Shown here piece by piece: positions 22,544-33,889 of a stretch of DNA of 64,000 nt. The notes under the pieces were generated by a model. The model worked only from the letters and a program-made list of their open reading frames with translations. It was not told the DNA's origin and ran no database searches. This DNA comes from Caenorhabditis elegans (taxonomy: Eukaryota; Nematoda; Chromadorea; Rhabditida; Rhabditidae): positions 930,001 through 994,000 of the forward strand of contig NC_003281.10 in NCBI RefSeq assembly GCF_000002985.6. Direction: 5' to 3'. The position numbers and the translations under genes were made by a program. The stretch's first letter is position 1. Each line of letters begins with the position of its first letter.

Positions 22544-23803
22544 ATGCCTGAATTGTTGGATATGCCTTTGGCATTGGTTAACCAAATTCTGGAAAAGTTG
22601 GATCCCGAGGACCTGTGAGTTGTTTAATCTATTTTTCTGTAGTTTTCGGAAGCTTCACAAAATCTTTCTACTTTAAAAAAACTTTTAGTAATTGATTTTA
22701 TTTCTTTAGAAGTTCGAGCCCCGTGGGCCAGGCTAAGCCTAAGCCTAGGTCTTAAAGGGGGCTTAGGTAAGCCTAGGCTTAGGCCTAAGCTTGAGCATAA
22801 ACCTAAGCCTAAGCCTAGGTCGAAGCCTAAGCTTACGCCTAGGCCTAAGCCTAAGCCTAAGTGTAAGCCTGAGCCTAAGACTAAACTTATAATTCCAGAC
22901 TGGCATCCCGTAAAGTGTGCCAAAAATTGAGAACCGCTGTCGATAAATTTGGGATTCATTTTAACGCGATCGAAGTCATTTGTACCGTGGACAATATTTT
23001 AATGAAACTGAACGAAAGCCTCATCACATACACCAATGCGAGCAAAAGTGGTACTACTGTAACTTACGAGTGTCGCCGAAAAACTATAGGAAATGAAGAT
23101 TTCACAAGCAGAGCTTTTAAGGATTTGGAAATAATATTGGAGCAAGTACCGAAATTTACTTTTCGAATTGAACTCTACGATTCGAAAAGAAAAAACCAGA
23201 AAAATATGACCAAATTTATCACTTCATTTATAAACTTTTTGAAGGCAAAGGACTGTATTCACGTTAAGGAAATACATTTCAACAGGCTTTTGTTCGATGA
23301 TATTCTCTCAATTCTTCCATTCTTCAATGCTAAAGTATTGGAAAATATCAAGTTATCGGAAACTGATAATCTGAAAAAATTTGAACGACTCGCTTGCTTG
23401 GAGCAGTGGAAAAACGCGAAAACATTTGAAACTCCTTGGGTCCTGGTTCATAATTGTCAAATTCCAATTGAACAATTATTTCACCTGGAGAGGTTCAAAA
23501 TCGTCATAGATGACTTTTTCAAACAAAATAGAATTGATATCAGGGATGTAAGTTATCGTTTGTATTTATTTATCTAATTTTCAATTCGCATGTTCAAATT
23601 ATTTTTAGGATTTACTGCAAAGGAGTACATTCCGGAAATGCGAAATTTTGTTTGAAAAATCGAATTCGACGCCATTTGAAATTGCTAAATTGTTCAAGCC
23701 TGACGTTTCTAAAAGTGACAACTATGAAGTTGAGTTTTCAATAGGCGGCAAAATGTTCAGAATTATTTCTTCTACAAATTGTTTTTTGTGTGAGATTTTG
23801 TGA
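22544..23803 (+). CDS. F-box/FTH (fbxa-type) protein, intact
   Basis: Exons are 22544-22614, 22899-23547 and 23609-23803, giving 304 residues. Exon 1 (MPELLDMPLALVNQILEKLD) is the F-box. Exon 2 carries KVCQKLRTAVDKFG and CLEQWKNAKTF. Exon 3 has LLQRSTFRKC, PFEIAKLFKPD and the ending CEIL. An AATTCCAG acceptor lies 13 bp before the ATG, consistent with trans-splicing. Exon 2 is 27 bp longer than in its upstream neighbour owing to a lysine-rich insertion (around DSKRKNQKN). Intron 1 is filled with TTAGGC-type repeats and a further block follows the stop codon. Confidence 0.85.
22728..22890. repeat. interstitial TTAGGC-type repeats in intron
   Basis: GCCTAA and TTAGGC units in mixed orientation occupy intron 1 of the F-box gene at 22544-23803, in the same position as in its upstream paralogue. 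Confidence 0.9.
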
Positions 23804-23834
23804 CTAAATTTGTCCTCCCCCCTCGGCGGACCAG

Positions 23835-23993
23835 CAAAGCCTGGTAGTAAGTCTAAGCCTAAGCCTGGTAGTAAGCCTAAGCCTAAGCTTTAGCATGAAC
23901 GTAAGCCTAAGCCTTAGCATAAAAGTAAGCCTAAGCCTAAGCCTGGTAGTAAACCTAAGCTTTAGCCTTAGCATGAAAGTAAGCCTAAATCCC
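23835..23993. repeat. interstitial TTAGGC-type repeats, 3' flank
   Basis: GCCTAA units alternate with GGTAGTAA and GCATGAAAGTAA spacers just downstream of the F-box gene at 22544-23803. Confidence 0.85.
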
Positions 23994-24328
23994 TTTTAAA
24001 TATTGTATGTAAAATTGTACTTTTCCACCTTTCACTTATAAAATAATGTGTTCATTTACTTATGTACATTTTATTAAATTAATAAACATATTTTAAAATA
24101 AAAAGTGTTTTCTTTCTTGTGCATTTGTTGGTTATAATTTTAAAATTTGCCGATTTTGAACAATTTTTTTGTTTTGATATTTTGCAAACAAGAGGAACAC
24201 AAAAACGTCTCAAAAAGCGGCCGACACGTTCGGGGTTCCGCGCCGCACTGTACATGGCCGGTGAGCCCTAGTAAGCACATAAAACAATTCGCTGCAGATA
24301 TCATTTATTCGCAATCCAACCAAAAAAA

Positions 24329-24621
24329 TCAATAGTGTGGATCTTTTCTGTAAGCACATCTATCAATGTCACATCGCCTCAATTTGGAGCAATCTGCATC
24401 CGACGAACACTTGGGTTGACAGAACTTTTTGCCTTCCTGACCTCTGAAACCACACAGTTCATTGCTTTCACATTCAGAGTCATCCGAACAAGTTTCGCGT
24501 GCACATCCAAGGGCTGATCCTGAGATGAAGATAGCGAAGAAGATTGCCTTAAATAAAAGTTACGAAGTTGGCCAGTTTTGTATTTTTGAATTTTTCAACT
24601 TACCAAAATGAGAATCTTCAT
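24329..24621 (-). CDS. small secreted cysteine-rich peptide
   Basis: Exons are 24621-24604 and 24547-24329, giving 78 residues. A hydrophobic signal peptide (MKILILAIFFAIFISGSALG) precedes a mature part with nine cysteines, spaced C4C5C5C10C3C5C5C4C, ending in YRKDPHY. The KCSSDADC stretch recalls whey-acidic-protein-like cores, but spacing does not fit a family I can name. The first exon is only MKILIL. It lies head to head with a paralogue at 24957-25253 across 335 bp. Secretion is a sound inference; the role (defence, signalling or protease inhibition) is unknown. Confidence 0.8.
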
Positions 24622-24956
24622 TTTTCTTGACTAGAAGATTAGATTGTTTGATGGTTTTTTCTATATTTCTGGGCTTTTATACCAATTGAAATCTATTCCA
24701 TACATGGCACAAAGATTTTGCACCGAAATAAATAAAGATAACAATTGGTAATTGTTCATAATATTTCACTTTCTATAGATACTTGTGCACAATTGCATGT
24801 ACTTTTTTTTCAGAGAACTAAAAAGCTTTAGTGAATGGAATTCAATTTACCAAAGGCCTTCTACCAAAGGACATGACTAACAATTCTGGTAAAAAAATTT
24901 GGTATAAAAACATATCAATATACGTTAAACCACCAACCGATCTATTGATTAACACA

Positions 24957-25253
24957 GTGAAGCTCATCGTTTTAGTAAGTTAAACTCCAGAATTTACTAT
25001 CTTAAAATACGATTTCTTTAAGGTAATCTTTTTTGTGCTCTTCATCGCAACATCAGTCAACGCATGCTCTCGCCCGACTTGTCCGGATGATACAGAGTGT
25101 CCTGAAACCGATGTATGTGGTTATAGAAACCAGACGACAGGCAGCAAGTTTTGTTTATCGAGATGTTCGTCGGACGCAGACTGTGATGAATTTAGACGAT
25201 GCGACATTGATAGATGTGTTTCAAAAAAATATCAAGCCCGTACAATTTACTGA
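24957..25253 (+). CDS. small secreted cysteine-rich peptide, start codon GTG
   Basis: Exons are 24957-24974 and 25023-25253. They encode a paralogue of the peptide at 24329-24621 with all nine cysteines at matching places (CSSDADC, RRCDIDRC). Exon 1 aligns codon for codon with the paralogue's MKILIL, but its first codon is GTG instead of ATG, and no in-frame ATG exists nearby. Splice sites, signal peptide (VIFFVLFIATSVNA) and an AATAAA downstream (25277-25282) are intact. It could be a recent pseudogene, start at GTG, or use an undetected upstream exon. Confidence 0.65.
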
Positions 25254-25259
25254 TTGATC

Positions 25260-26340
25260 AATTTGCTTTTATCACTAATAAAAATGTTTGCAAGCAAGGA
25301 AGTTCAATATTTTATGAAATTGAATCAAAGGGCTAACCATTTTACTGTTAGTTTTTTGAATAGCACCTAAATTCTTCTTGCATACTTTTTGGCAAATGAA
25401 CAGAGAAGTTTTTTAAGCTCATGTGCACCCCCACTACAGCATCCACTAGAGAATTGTGCACTTGTGAACATCGTAGTGATCTAGTTTCCCAGATAGACAG
25501 TCTTTCCCGGGCTGCACTTCTAAGGATTTTTGGCTTCTTAGGCTATTTCTCAGAATTTTTATTCTCGGTCCGCGTAGGGAGCCCAAAAGAAATGACACTA
25601 GGAAATCATTTTTCCCCTCTGCAATGACACTGCCACATTTTTTCGGATCAATGCAAAATCATTGGGGTTTAGAATGTCCACCCGCAGTAGCAATATGCAA
25701 TTGACAAGACAATTATGAGTAGTGTTAGACGGCCCTTTCTTCCCAGCAAAGGCAACGTCCATTTACAGACAACACAACTTGGTACATTGTGAGCGGCTAG
25801 CTTTTCACTGCAACTTTTTTCGAACGTTTTTTCGAACGAACGAACGAAGTTTTGAGAATGCTGGTCACAATTTACTGCAGATCCTTGACGCTAAAATCAA
25901 GTTTCAGAACTTTCCGAAAATATAGGCACCCAGTTTTTGTCATTTTTTCTCTTTACATTCACTATAAAGAGTTGATTTTCATTTAGCCTACATATAGTCT
26001 TATTATGTTTTTAGGCCAAAATCGAAACGTAAAGCAAGAAAATCAATAATTGAATTGATGGGGTTGTTCCTAATTTTTAATGTTCGTAACGGAAATATAT
26101 TCCGCAGTCATAATTTTTCTGTGTTTCTCTGCAAAAATTAACAATAGCAAGAAGTCAATATGAAAATGATAAGAGAAAACCAAGGAGGCAGAATAGAGAA
26201 TATTGGGAAAGTAACGAGGGAGAACATTTCAAACTGATAAGAAATTTCTGCATTTCAAATGATTGTTTATTCGGTACATTCAAGTTTTCCTTCTTCATTT
26301 TTCTTTCCATATTTCCTAATTAATATGTTTCAGAGTTTCA
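25260..26340. other. intergenic, no gene recognised
   Basis: Mixed-composition spacer; a less AT-biased patch (25400-25900) contains frames on the plus strand without splice context or familiar motifs. An isolated ACTGATAA lies near 26234, about 120 bp upstream of the next F-box gene. Confidence 0.5.
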
Positions 26341-26356
26341 ATAAATTTTTATAAAA

Positions 26357-27795
26357 ATGCCTTCTATCAACCCGGATGCTCAACGTGCATTGACTGAAAA
26401 ACGTGGAAAAGAACTTGACAAATGGATTGAAATGAAATGTGTTCGATTTATGAGCGGGTAAGTAGTTATTACCAATTAAGATTATTTTTCAAATGAAATT
26501 AAAATGTAATTGATGTTTATTTAGAATAGAACCCTTTTCACCAACGCTTTCCGATTTGCCTACAGAAATAATTCATCATGTTGTGGAAAAGATGCAGTCC
26601 ATAGATCGGTTAGTTTTTTTTTGAATGTTCTAAGCTAAGAACCTTGTAAAATTTCGTATTTTTGCACTAATTGTTTTAAATCCGTTTTCTAAAAATTTCC
26701 GTATTGAATTTCATGCTAAAATATCAATAGTGGAAATTTTTCCAAAATTAACATCATAGCGACTTTGAAGTGAACATTTGTTTGTTACAATATTTTTGTA
26801 TTGCATTTTTCATAGTTGTTTCCTGAATTTTCACTATCCCAGTTTTCTTTACCTTTTCGAGAAATTTTTTTTTCTAGAAGTGACATCATAGCCACACTGA
26901 AATAAACATTAATTTGTTACAGACTGAGAGCGAGGAAAGTGTGTCGCAGTTTGAGATCTGCTGTCAATAAATTTGGATTACGTTTTGACCACATCCTTTT
27001 GTACTTGCAGAAAGAAAGCATCGAAATATGGTTAGGTCGCCCTAAAACAATATATACTACTGCAGCAAATGGCAGTTTAAGTGTGATCCACAATAGACAG
27101 GAAAAGTTAATTGATGGAGAAAACTTTGTGGAAAGAGCGGCCAAGGATTTTAAGATAGTATCAAATCACGCAAGGGAAATTAAAATTTGGAAGAACACGT
27201 ATGATAGACGCGATATTTTTACAACGTTCACAGCGTTTCTGTGTTCCAAAAAGTGTATTCTCGTGGAAGAACTAATTCTTTGGGACTTCTCGTTAGATGA
27301 AATCCTCACAATTCTTTCATGTTTTGACGCAAATGTGCTCAAAAAGCTCGAATTACAATGGATTGAGTCAGTTGACCAATTCAAGCGAATAACTCGTTTG
27401 GAGCATTGGGAAAATACAGAAGAACTCAAAATTTGGGTTTCTAACTTTGACAGTGCAATAATTGTCTATTGTTTTCATTTCAAATGCTTTGATATTCACA
27501 AATTGGACGAATTTCCAGCACATATCGCGATACAAATAAGAGATGTAAGGTAGCCTTGTTTTTCATTTAATTTTTTTTTTTGCAGGATCTTTTGAGAAGC
27601 AGTACATTTCATAGTTGTAATATATCTTTTGACAAATCAAAGTCAAATCCGATTGAAATTGCAAGAATGTTCCAACCGGACTATGTCGGCGGCAATGAAT
27701 TTAAAATTGAATTTTCAAATGGTAACGACAAATTTGATATTTCGCTTTGGAACTTTGATGCAAACAATTATCAATTGAATGTGAAAAGATTGTGA
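26357..27795 (+). CDS. F-box/FTH (fbxa-type) protein, intact, four exons
   Basis: Exons are 26357-26457, 26525-26608, 26923-27544 and 27586-27795, giving 338 residues. Exon 1 encodes a charged leader (MPSINPDAQRALTEKRG...). Exon 2 holds the F-box (SPTLSDLPTEIIHHVVEKMQ). Exons 3-4 are the FTH domain (KVCRSLRSAVNKFG, RLEHWENTEE, LLRSSTFHSC, PIEIARMFQPDY). Phases are consistent throughout. It is closest in the FTH domain to the minus-strand group at 3585-16278 but has the longer 5' layout of 19363-20498, so it may be a chimera of two subgroups. AATAAA follows the stop (about 27881). Predicted SCF substrate adaptor. Confidence 0.85.
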
Positions 27796-27799
27796 GAAT

Positions 27800-28680
27800 C
27801 AATTTCCATTTCGTTGTAAGTGGAAAAGACTCAAAAAGTTTTTTCCGAAATTTGTATTGTTTTGGTTTTTCTTTTATGAAAATAAATACAACTAACCCAT
27901 TCTATTCATACTTATTGTTCAATTTTTGTAAATAAATACACGTTGATTTCCTATTTTGGTGCGTCTTACCAGGATTTTCAGAATTCAGCTGGTCCCCAGT
28001 TTTTCTATGGCACTTTGGTCGTTTTTGTGATAGTTTCGGAAAAAAACTTTAACGGAGTAAAATTGAACTGAACAGCTGCAAATCTTTGACTCGAAAATAA
28101 TTTTTTATGATCTTTTGATATGTGCAATAAACCCATTAAAATGCCAGAACTGTTGGAATAAATACAGTAGTCAGGAGTGTTTCCTAACCCCACGAATCCA
28201 CCCGGTTTGTGGTCATACATCATGCTAAGCTTGTTTCGACTTGTGTTCACACATGATTTGTCAAGCATATGAAGCTAGCTCCGGCCAAATAGTCGGTAAG
28301 ATAACTCCCAGTGCGATACTGAATTATAAATTTTGTTGCAGAGAATTATGCGATTCGGAATTTTTCAAGCAGTACAAATGTTGTTGTTATAGTTTTTAAT
28401 GTTTATGACAACTTTCAGAAAATGAGCAGCTATAAAAACAATTTTCCCTGAGAAATAATGTGTAATATAAATAATTTATCATCATGCTACATATTTCAAA
28501 GTTTTATGTGAAAAGATTAACACAGTGAAACGTATTCAATTTAAAAAAAAATCATTGTCAAAAATTTTTCATTTGTAATTACAGAAAATAGACCGTAATG
28601 ATAAAATATACCTGTTAAAAATTTTAATATCAACATTTTTTAAAATAGTTTTTTTGGGCATTGCAAAAAAAATTATTATC
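27800..28680. other. intergenic, no gene recognised
   Basis: AT-rich 3' flank and spacer. Part of 27960-28000 resembles, in inverse orientation, the sequence near 3360-3410 beside the first F-box gene. I see nothing coding. Confidence 0.5.
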
Positions 28681-28684
28681 AAAT

Positions 28685-29630
28685 TCCCGCGCTGTATGGT
28701 AACACATGAAGCGCTCTTTTACATGAGCTTTTCGCGCGACTGCCACGTCATACGTACATTCTTCTATCGAATACTGATAGCTGAATAAATTTCCTTCAAT
28801 TTGACCCAAAATTTGTAATGTTTCCCACTAAGGTGCAATTTTAATCACCTCGGCAATTTGGCGAACCCTTTCGAAAAAACGGTGTTTGGCACGCGGCACT
28901 TCCCACACAAACACACCTCCCACGCACGCCAATAATTTTCAGTTGTTTGATTTTTATGTTAAATTCAAAGTTAAAGAAGTGAAGAAGCGTTTTTAATTGT
29001 TTTTGTAGCATATAAACATTTTCTGTGTCGACACTGGCGCCTAGCAAGAACTTTTGAATATTTCATGAATTCAGCTTTGCGAAATTTACACCGTTTTTTT
29101 TTGTTTCACAAGGCGTAACAACCCACAAAATCATCCGAGCTAAATTTTTTATAAAAATTCTGAAAAGTCAGGTAAAAACGTGCCGAAAAGTGCTAAAATG
29201 AATTTTTCTTCATACTGCTGCCGCCGCTCACATCCATCTTTCTGGCGACTGAGTCATTCAAGACTTAAACTACTGCCACAGTCCATGACGGAAATACCAC
29301 GACAGAAATTTTTTGGATGTTTGTTTTTAAAGAATCTCCAGACCAAGAGCATTCTCTGAACTTTAAAAACTTGTGAGACACTTGATGGTTTCCTCGAAAA
29401 AAAATGTAAAAATCCCGCAGAATGCCTACTTGCGTGCCATCAAGAACGTAATCTCAAAAGTTCTGAAGGTCTGCAGCGATGCGGATGGGAATATTTTGAA
29501 AATTCAAAACGTTCATCTGGTCAGTATTTTATGGAGAACAAAACTTGTACAAATTGATGTAATAACTCTCTCCACACGTGAAGTTATAGAGCTGCAAACG
29601 TGTTACCATACTTTTGGCCCACCCTGTATT
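28685..29630. mobile_element. possible decayed Tc/mariner-type element
   Basis: The right boundary reads, on the minus strand, TACAGGGTGGGCCAAAAG then TATGGTAACAC; the latter 11 bases also occur near 28694. A plus-strand frame at about 29420-29520 (PQNAYLRAIKNVISKVL, then KVCSDADGN) resembles the C-terminal end of Tc/mariner transposases. Other parts are too decayed to align by eye. Confidence 0.35.
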
Positions 29631-30071
29631 AAAGGTGGAGTAGCGCCAGTGGGGATTTTGTCTATATGCACTTACTATAATCCAATACAATCAAATATAA
29701 TAATAAAACATTTCAAAAAATTTTAGATTTTTCAAAATTTCCGGTCAAAGTTTTGGCAAATTGCCAAAATTTCGAAAAATACGAGCTTTTGAGGATATCT
29801 AAAGAAATGTCGCATGTTTCGACCCTTACAATGTTTTAATACAAATATTTTAAACAAAATTGAAACATAAAAAATGTCGAAAAAAAAAAATTTTTTTTTC
29901 GGTCGGCTTCCGAAATTATGAATGGCAAAAACTGAGTAATTGTCACTTTTTGACAGTAAATAAAAATTTTTCAAAATTTTTTTGAAAAGTTTTATCATGA
30001 TATTTGGCCATTATGGAACCAAAGGAGAGGTTTTTAACAATTTCCCCACTGGCGTTACTCCACCTTTAATT
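29629..30071. mobile_element. MITE-like element with 27-bp inverted ends
   Basis: TTAAAGGTGGAGTAGCGCCA (29629 on) is repeated in inverted orientation at the right end (about 30044-30070) with one mismatch. The 443-bp interval has no reading frame with known motifs. Both ends carry TTAA, which could be part of the target. Confidence 0.65.
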
Positions 30072-30267
30072 GTGATTTCACCGTTTTTGCTACAATAAAT
30101 GACGTGAAACACCCTTTGTTAGCTTTTCAGACATTTTTCTGTAATGTTTAGCGATATTTTTTATAGAAAAGACGGAAAAATTGAATTTTTTGTGCGCTCA
30201 AAAATAAGTTCAAAAATAATTATCTCATTAAAAAAATATTGCAAAATTAAACAAAATCATAATACAT

Positions 30268-31305
30268 TTAAATTTTTGAATTACATTTTTTTACAGAAAA
30301 CCAAAGATGAGACTGACATTCAATGGCAAAAGTGTCATTATTGTTTGAATATTCAAACTTAAAATAGATGTCACCAGCATAGTCTGATTTGAATACTTTC
30401 GCAATTTTAATAAGGTTTGCCGATTTGGCAAAACTTATTTCGCATTTTTGAAATGTACTCCTTTTCATTAAATCCTGCAAATAGGTCAATCAAAAGACGG
30501 AACACTGGAATCATAACTTACATCTCTAATTTGAACTGCATTCTGTACTGATAATTCATCAATTTCAATAGTAAATTCTTCAAAGTGAAAGCAATGTTCA
30601 AGTTGTTTAGTGCTGGAAGGATAACAACAATATCCATACTTTGTTGCATTTTTCCACTGATCCAAAGGAATGATCCGTTCGAATTGAACAACTTGGTCCG
30701 TTTCTATCAAAAGAATATTTTTCAGCGTTTTGGCATCAAAATATGGAAGAATAGAAATGACATGTTCGAATGAGAGCTTTTCAATTATCGTTTTTTTCGC
30801 GTGAATACATCCAACTGATTTCAAAGTTTCCAGAAAAGATGTGATAATGTCGTGTCTATTTTCTAAATTGTTTTTAATGAAAAATATTGATGCGTGCTTT
30901 AAAACAAATTTCAAGTCATTGAGTGCTAATTCCACAAAGTTTCTTCATTTAAATCGTCTTGGTTGTCCCTCGTCACAGTGGTACCAAGTCACAGTGGTAC
31001 CACCATTAGGTTCATCAGTATATACCAATACATTTTCGTCAAATTCCATCCTAATGCAGTTGTCATTCATTGCAAATGCGACTCCATCAAAACGAATACC
31101 AAATTCATCAACGGCTGTTCTTAAACCTCGGCACACTTTACGAGATCTTAGTCTGAAATCATTTTAGTAATTTCCTACTAATATAGATTTAAAAAAAAAC
31201 AACTCACAGATCATTGAGCTCCAAGTTTTTGAAAATTAGGTTAGCAACATTAAGAGGCATATCGAGCAAAGTTGGCGATACTTTTTTCGAAAAACAATCA
31301 CCCAT
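30268..31305 (-). pseudogene. F-box/FTH gene with premature stop
   Basis: Exons are 31305-31208 (F-box: SPTLLDMPLNVANLIFKNLE), 31152-30522 and 30474-30268 (LMKRSTFQKC, IKIAKVFKSDY). Splice sites and overall phase are intact, but exon 2 has an in-frame TGA at 30945-30947. A 16-bp tandem duplication (30972-30987 and 30988-31003) lies just upstream of the stop. Relative to paralogues a base also seems missing by the ENFVEL motif, so the net change is +15 and frame is regained after a shifted stretch containing the stop. Without read-through the product ends before the FTH core. Confidence 0.8.
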
Positions 31306-31920
31306 TTTGGAAATATCTGGAAATAAAAAAAATACGGTCAGGCACATTGAAAAAACAAAAAATTTGAACCGGGAAAATAAGAGGTCGTCTTCCCAATCTC
31401 TCTAGCAACAGATGGTAGAATGAGAGCCTGTGAGAACAGATTATATGAGCGGGTAGACTTGAAAAACGGACACCTATTTGTCGTCCTAATTGGTCTCTGC
31501 CGTTATTAGACTTGCAGATAAAATCTCAACAATGTCTGCTCGATTTGCCTGCAACTAATTATCCACAAAATTGAGCATAGAAAGTGCTAATAAAATTAGA
31601 ACTAAATTTTAAAAAATCTCGATCAAATCAAACATTTCTTTTCAATGATTTTTTGAAACTACCTATGTATGTTCTTCCAAATAATTAATTAAAAAATGTA
31701 ACTACCGCTGCTTTTTTTTTCGATTAGAGTCAAAGCATCCTTCTACAGCTTGTGAACTACCATAGATCATTGTCATAACAATTTGTTTAATTCTGAAAAA
31801 TTTCCTTTGTTTTATGGAAGGAATAATTCAATTATGTAATCAGTTGAAAACAGATAAATGATCTATGGAACCTTCATTATAGGGTTTTTGATCATTTCAA
31901 CCTGGAATTTAAATTAAAAA

Positions 31921-31972
31921 GGATTAAAAGACGATCCGCTCTGAAAGCGCTAAGCACTGCGGATCTGGGTTA
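31921..31972. repeat. dispersed repeat, one of two copies
   Basis: A roughly 52-bp stretch built on GACGATCCG..AAGCGCTA..GCACTGCGGATCTGGG recurs in inverse orientation at about 56473-56525 inside an intron of the TBC gene. Confidence 0.7.
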
Positions 31973-32073
31973 TAATTTAAGCCTCGTCCTAGCCGAGGAC
32001 TGTCGCGGATAACCCAGCGAAATTCTACTAAATATTTGTATTTATTGACTAAAAAAGCACACGTCAGCTGTAA

Positions 32074-32135
32074 ACTGATAAGAGAAAATATTGGAGAGAA
32101 TTGAGAGACATAGAGAAAGAAAGTTAAAATGATAA
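32074..32135 (+). promoter_or_regulatory. GATA sites upstream of F-box gene 32304-33526
   Basis: ACTGATAA at 32074-32081 and a one-base variant (AATGATAA) at about 32128-32135 lie in a 5' flank similar to those of the minus-strand copies, about 170-230 bp before the ATG. Confidence 0.55.
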
Positions 32136-32303
32136 AGTATTCCAAATTGTCATCACTATTTTCAAATCGTTTTAAAATTTCTTTCGAACAACTTTTTTTG
32201 ATTCCTGTTAATGACGGTCGTATCACAGTTTTTCTCTGTGTGTTTGGTTTTTAAGTTGTCACTTTATTGTTTTCAGATTGCCAGAATCGAGAAACTTTCC
32301 AAA

Positions 32304-33526
32304 ATGATCGACATCGATTCAAAGGCACATCAGAGAAATTTTTTATTGTCGACTTTCATCAATATGTCTCTGGATGTCGCTAACCTAGTTTTGGAAAAGA
32401 TGGAGCCTATGGATCTGTGAGTTAATTTCATTTTTAACATAAAACAATGCGTTTGGTCAATGAGGAAATTATTTCAAAATGTGGTGCTTCTCATCAAGCT
32501 TTCATTAGTTGAAAAACCATTTTTGTATTGTATTTTTCATAGTTATTTCCTGAATTTTCACTGTCCCAGTTATCTTTAACTTTTTGAGAAAAAAAAATAA
32601 ATTTTCCAAAAGTAACATCATAGCCACTCGAAAATTAACATTTATTTGTTACAGACTGAGAGCGAGAAAAGTTTGTCGCAGTTTGAGAATTGCCGTCGAT
32701 AAAATTGGATTTCATTTCGGTTACATCAATTTGTCCTTGATGAAAAATGAAGTCGAAATGAAATTGAGTGGAACTAAAATCAGATATATTACTGCTGCAA
32801 ATGGTAATACGAATGTAATTCACAATGAACAGACAAAGTTGATTGATGGAGAAAATTTTGTGGAAAGAGCGTTTAAGGATTTGATGATAGTGTCGGAGCA
32901 CGCACTGAAAATCATAATTAGAAATTCGAAAGATAGCGACATTGTTACAACTTTCAATAAGCTTTTGAAATCCGAAACATGTGTACCCGTAAAGGAAATA
33001 AGACTTTTGTATTTCTCCTTTGATGAAGTCATCACGATTCTTCCATGTTTTGATGCAAAAGGGCTCAAAATGATGGCCTTGGAATATGTTGCGTCAAATG
33101 ACCAATTCGAACAAATAACCCATTTGGAGCAATGGAAAAAGGCAGAAAATGTTGAGCTTTCGATGTCTGTTATTGCCAGTACAGTGATTCTTAACTCGTT
33201 TCATTTCAAAAGTTTCATTATTCATCAGGTTGACGAATTTTCAGCACAGACCGCAATACAAATAAGAGATGTAAGATAACCTTGTTTTTCATTTGATTAT
33301 CTTTTTTTTGCAGGATCTTTTGAGAAGAAGTACATTCCAAAGTTGCGAGATACATTTTGACAAATCAGAGACAAATCCGATTGAAATTGCAAAAGTATTC
33401 AAACCGGACTATGCAGGCGGCAATGACTTCAAAATTGAATTTTTAAATGGTAACGACAAGTTTGATATATGGCTTGAAGAGTACCTATACAATTATTGTT
33501 TAAATGTGAAAAGATTTTTAAAATAG
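32304..33526 (+). CDS. F-box/FTH (fbxa-type) protein, intact
   Basis: Exons are 32304-32416, 32655-33270 and 33314-33526, giving 313 residues. Exon 1 (MIDIDSKAHQRN, then the F-box ending VLEKMEPMDL) follows a TTTTCAG acceptor. Exon 2 has KVCRSLRIAVDKIG and HLEQWKKAEN; exon 3 has LLRRSTFQSC and PIEIAKVFKPDY. It belongs to the same subgroup as the minus-strand genes at 3585-16278 although it lies 16 kb away on the other strand. Its 5' flank, including the GATA sites, is conserved too, so the whole unit was inverted or copied. Predicted SCF substrate adaptor. Confidence 0.85.
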
Positions 33527-33889
33527 CTTTCAGTTGAACTGTAAGTGAAGAAGTCGGAACAAGTTTTTTCCCGAGATTTTTATTTAATTTTTGTTTTTTT
33601 TTTTCAATTAATGAAACCCATTTTATTAATGTTTATCGTTCTATGTTTTTGATCAAGTTAAAAAACAGCTCAAAGGCATTTGTGTTCCTCTTTTGTTGTC
33701 TCTTTGGGTTATTTTTTAAATGACAATTTTTTGTGATTGTTTGATAGTTTTGAGTAGAGTTTACTGTATCATTTGAAAGTGTTAGAAATATACCGAATGA
33801 ATAAAAATTGATGATATACAACACAATAATTAAATATATAGTTCTTGATTTATTTCCGGCAAAAAACTAATCAAAAATAATATATTTAT

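Noticed and set aside
22624-22959. Glycine/leucine-rich minus-strand frame, and similar frames at 44747-44956 and 45586-45816
   Set aside because: They read through TTAGGC-type repeats, which encode GLGLGL-like peptides in one frame; they overlap introns of real genes.
29732-29998. 88-codon minus-strand frame rich in Phe and Lys
   Set aside because: It lies inside the MITE-like element with inverted ends and reflects A/T runs.
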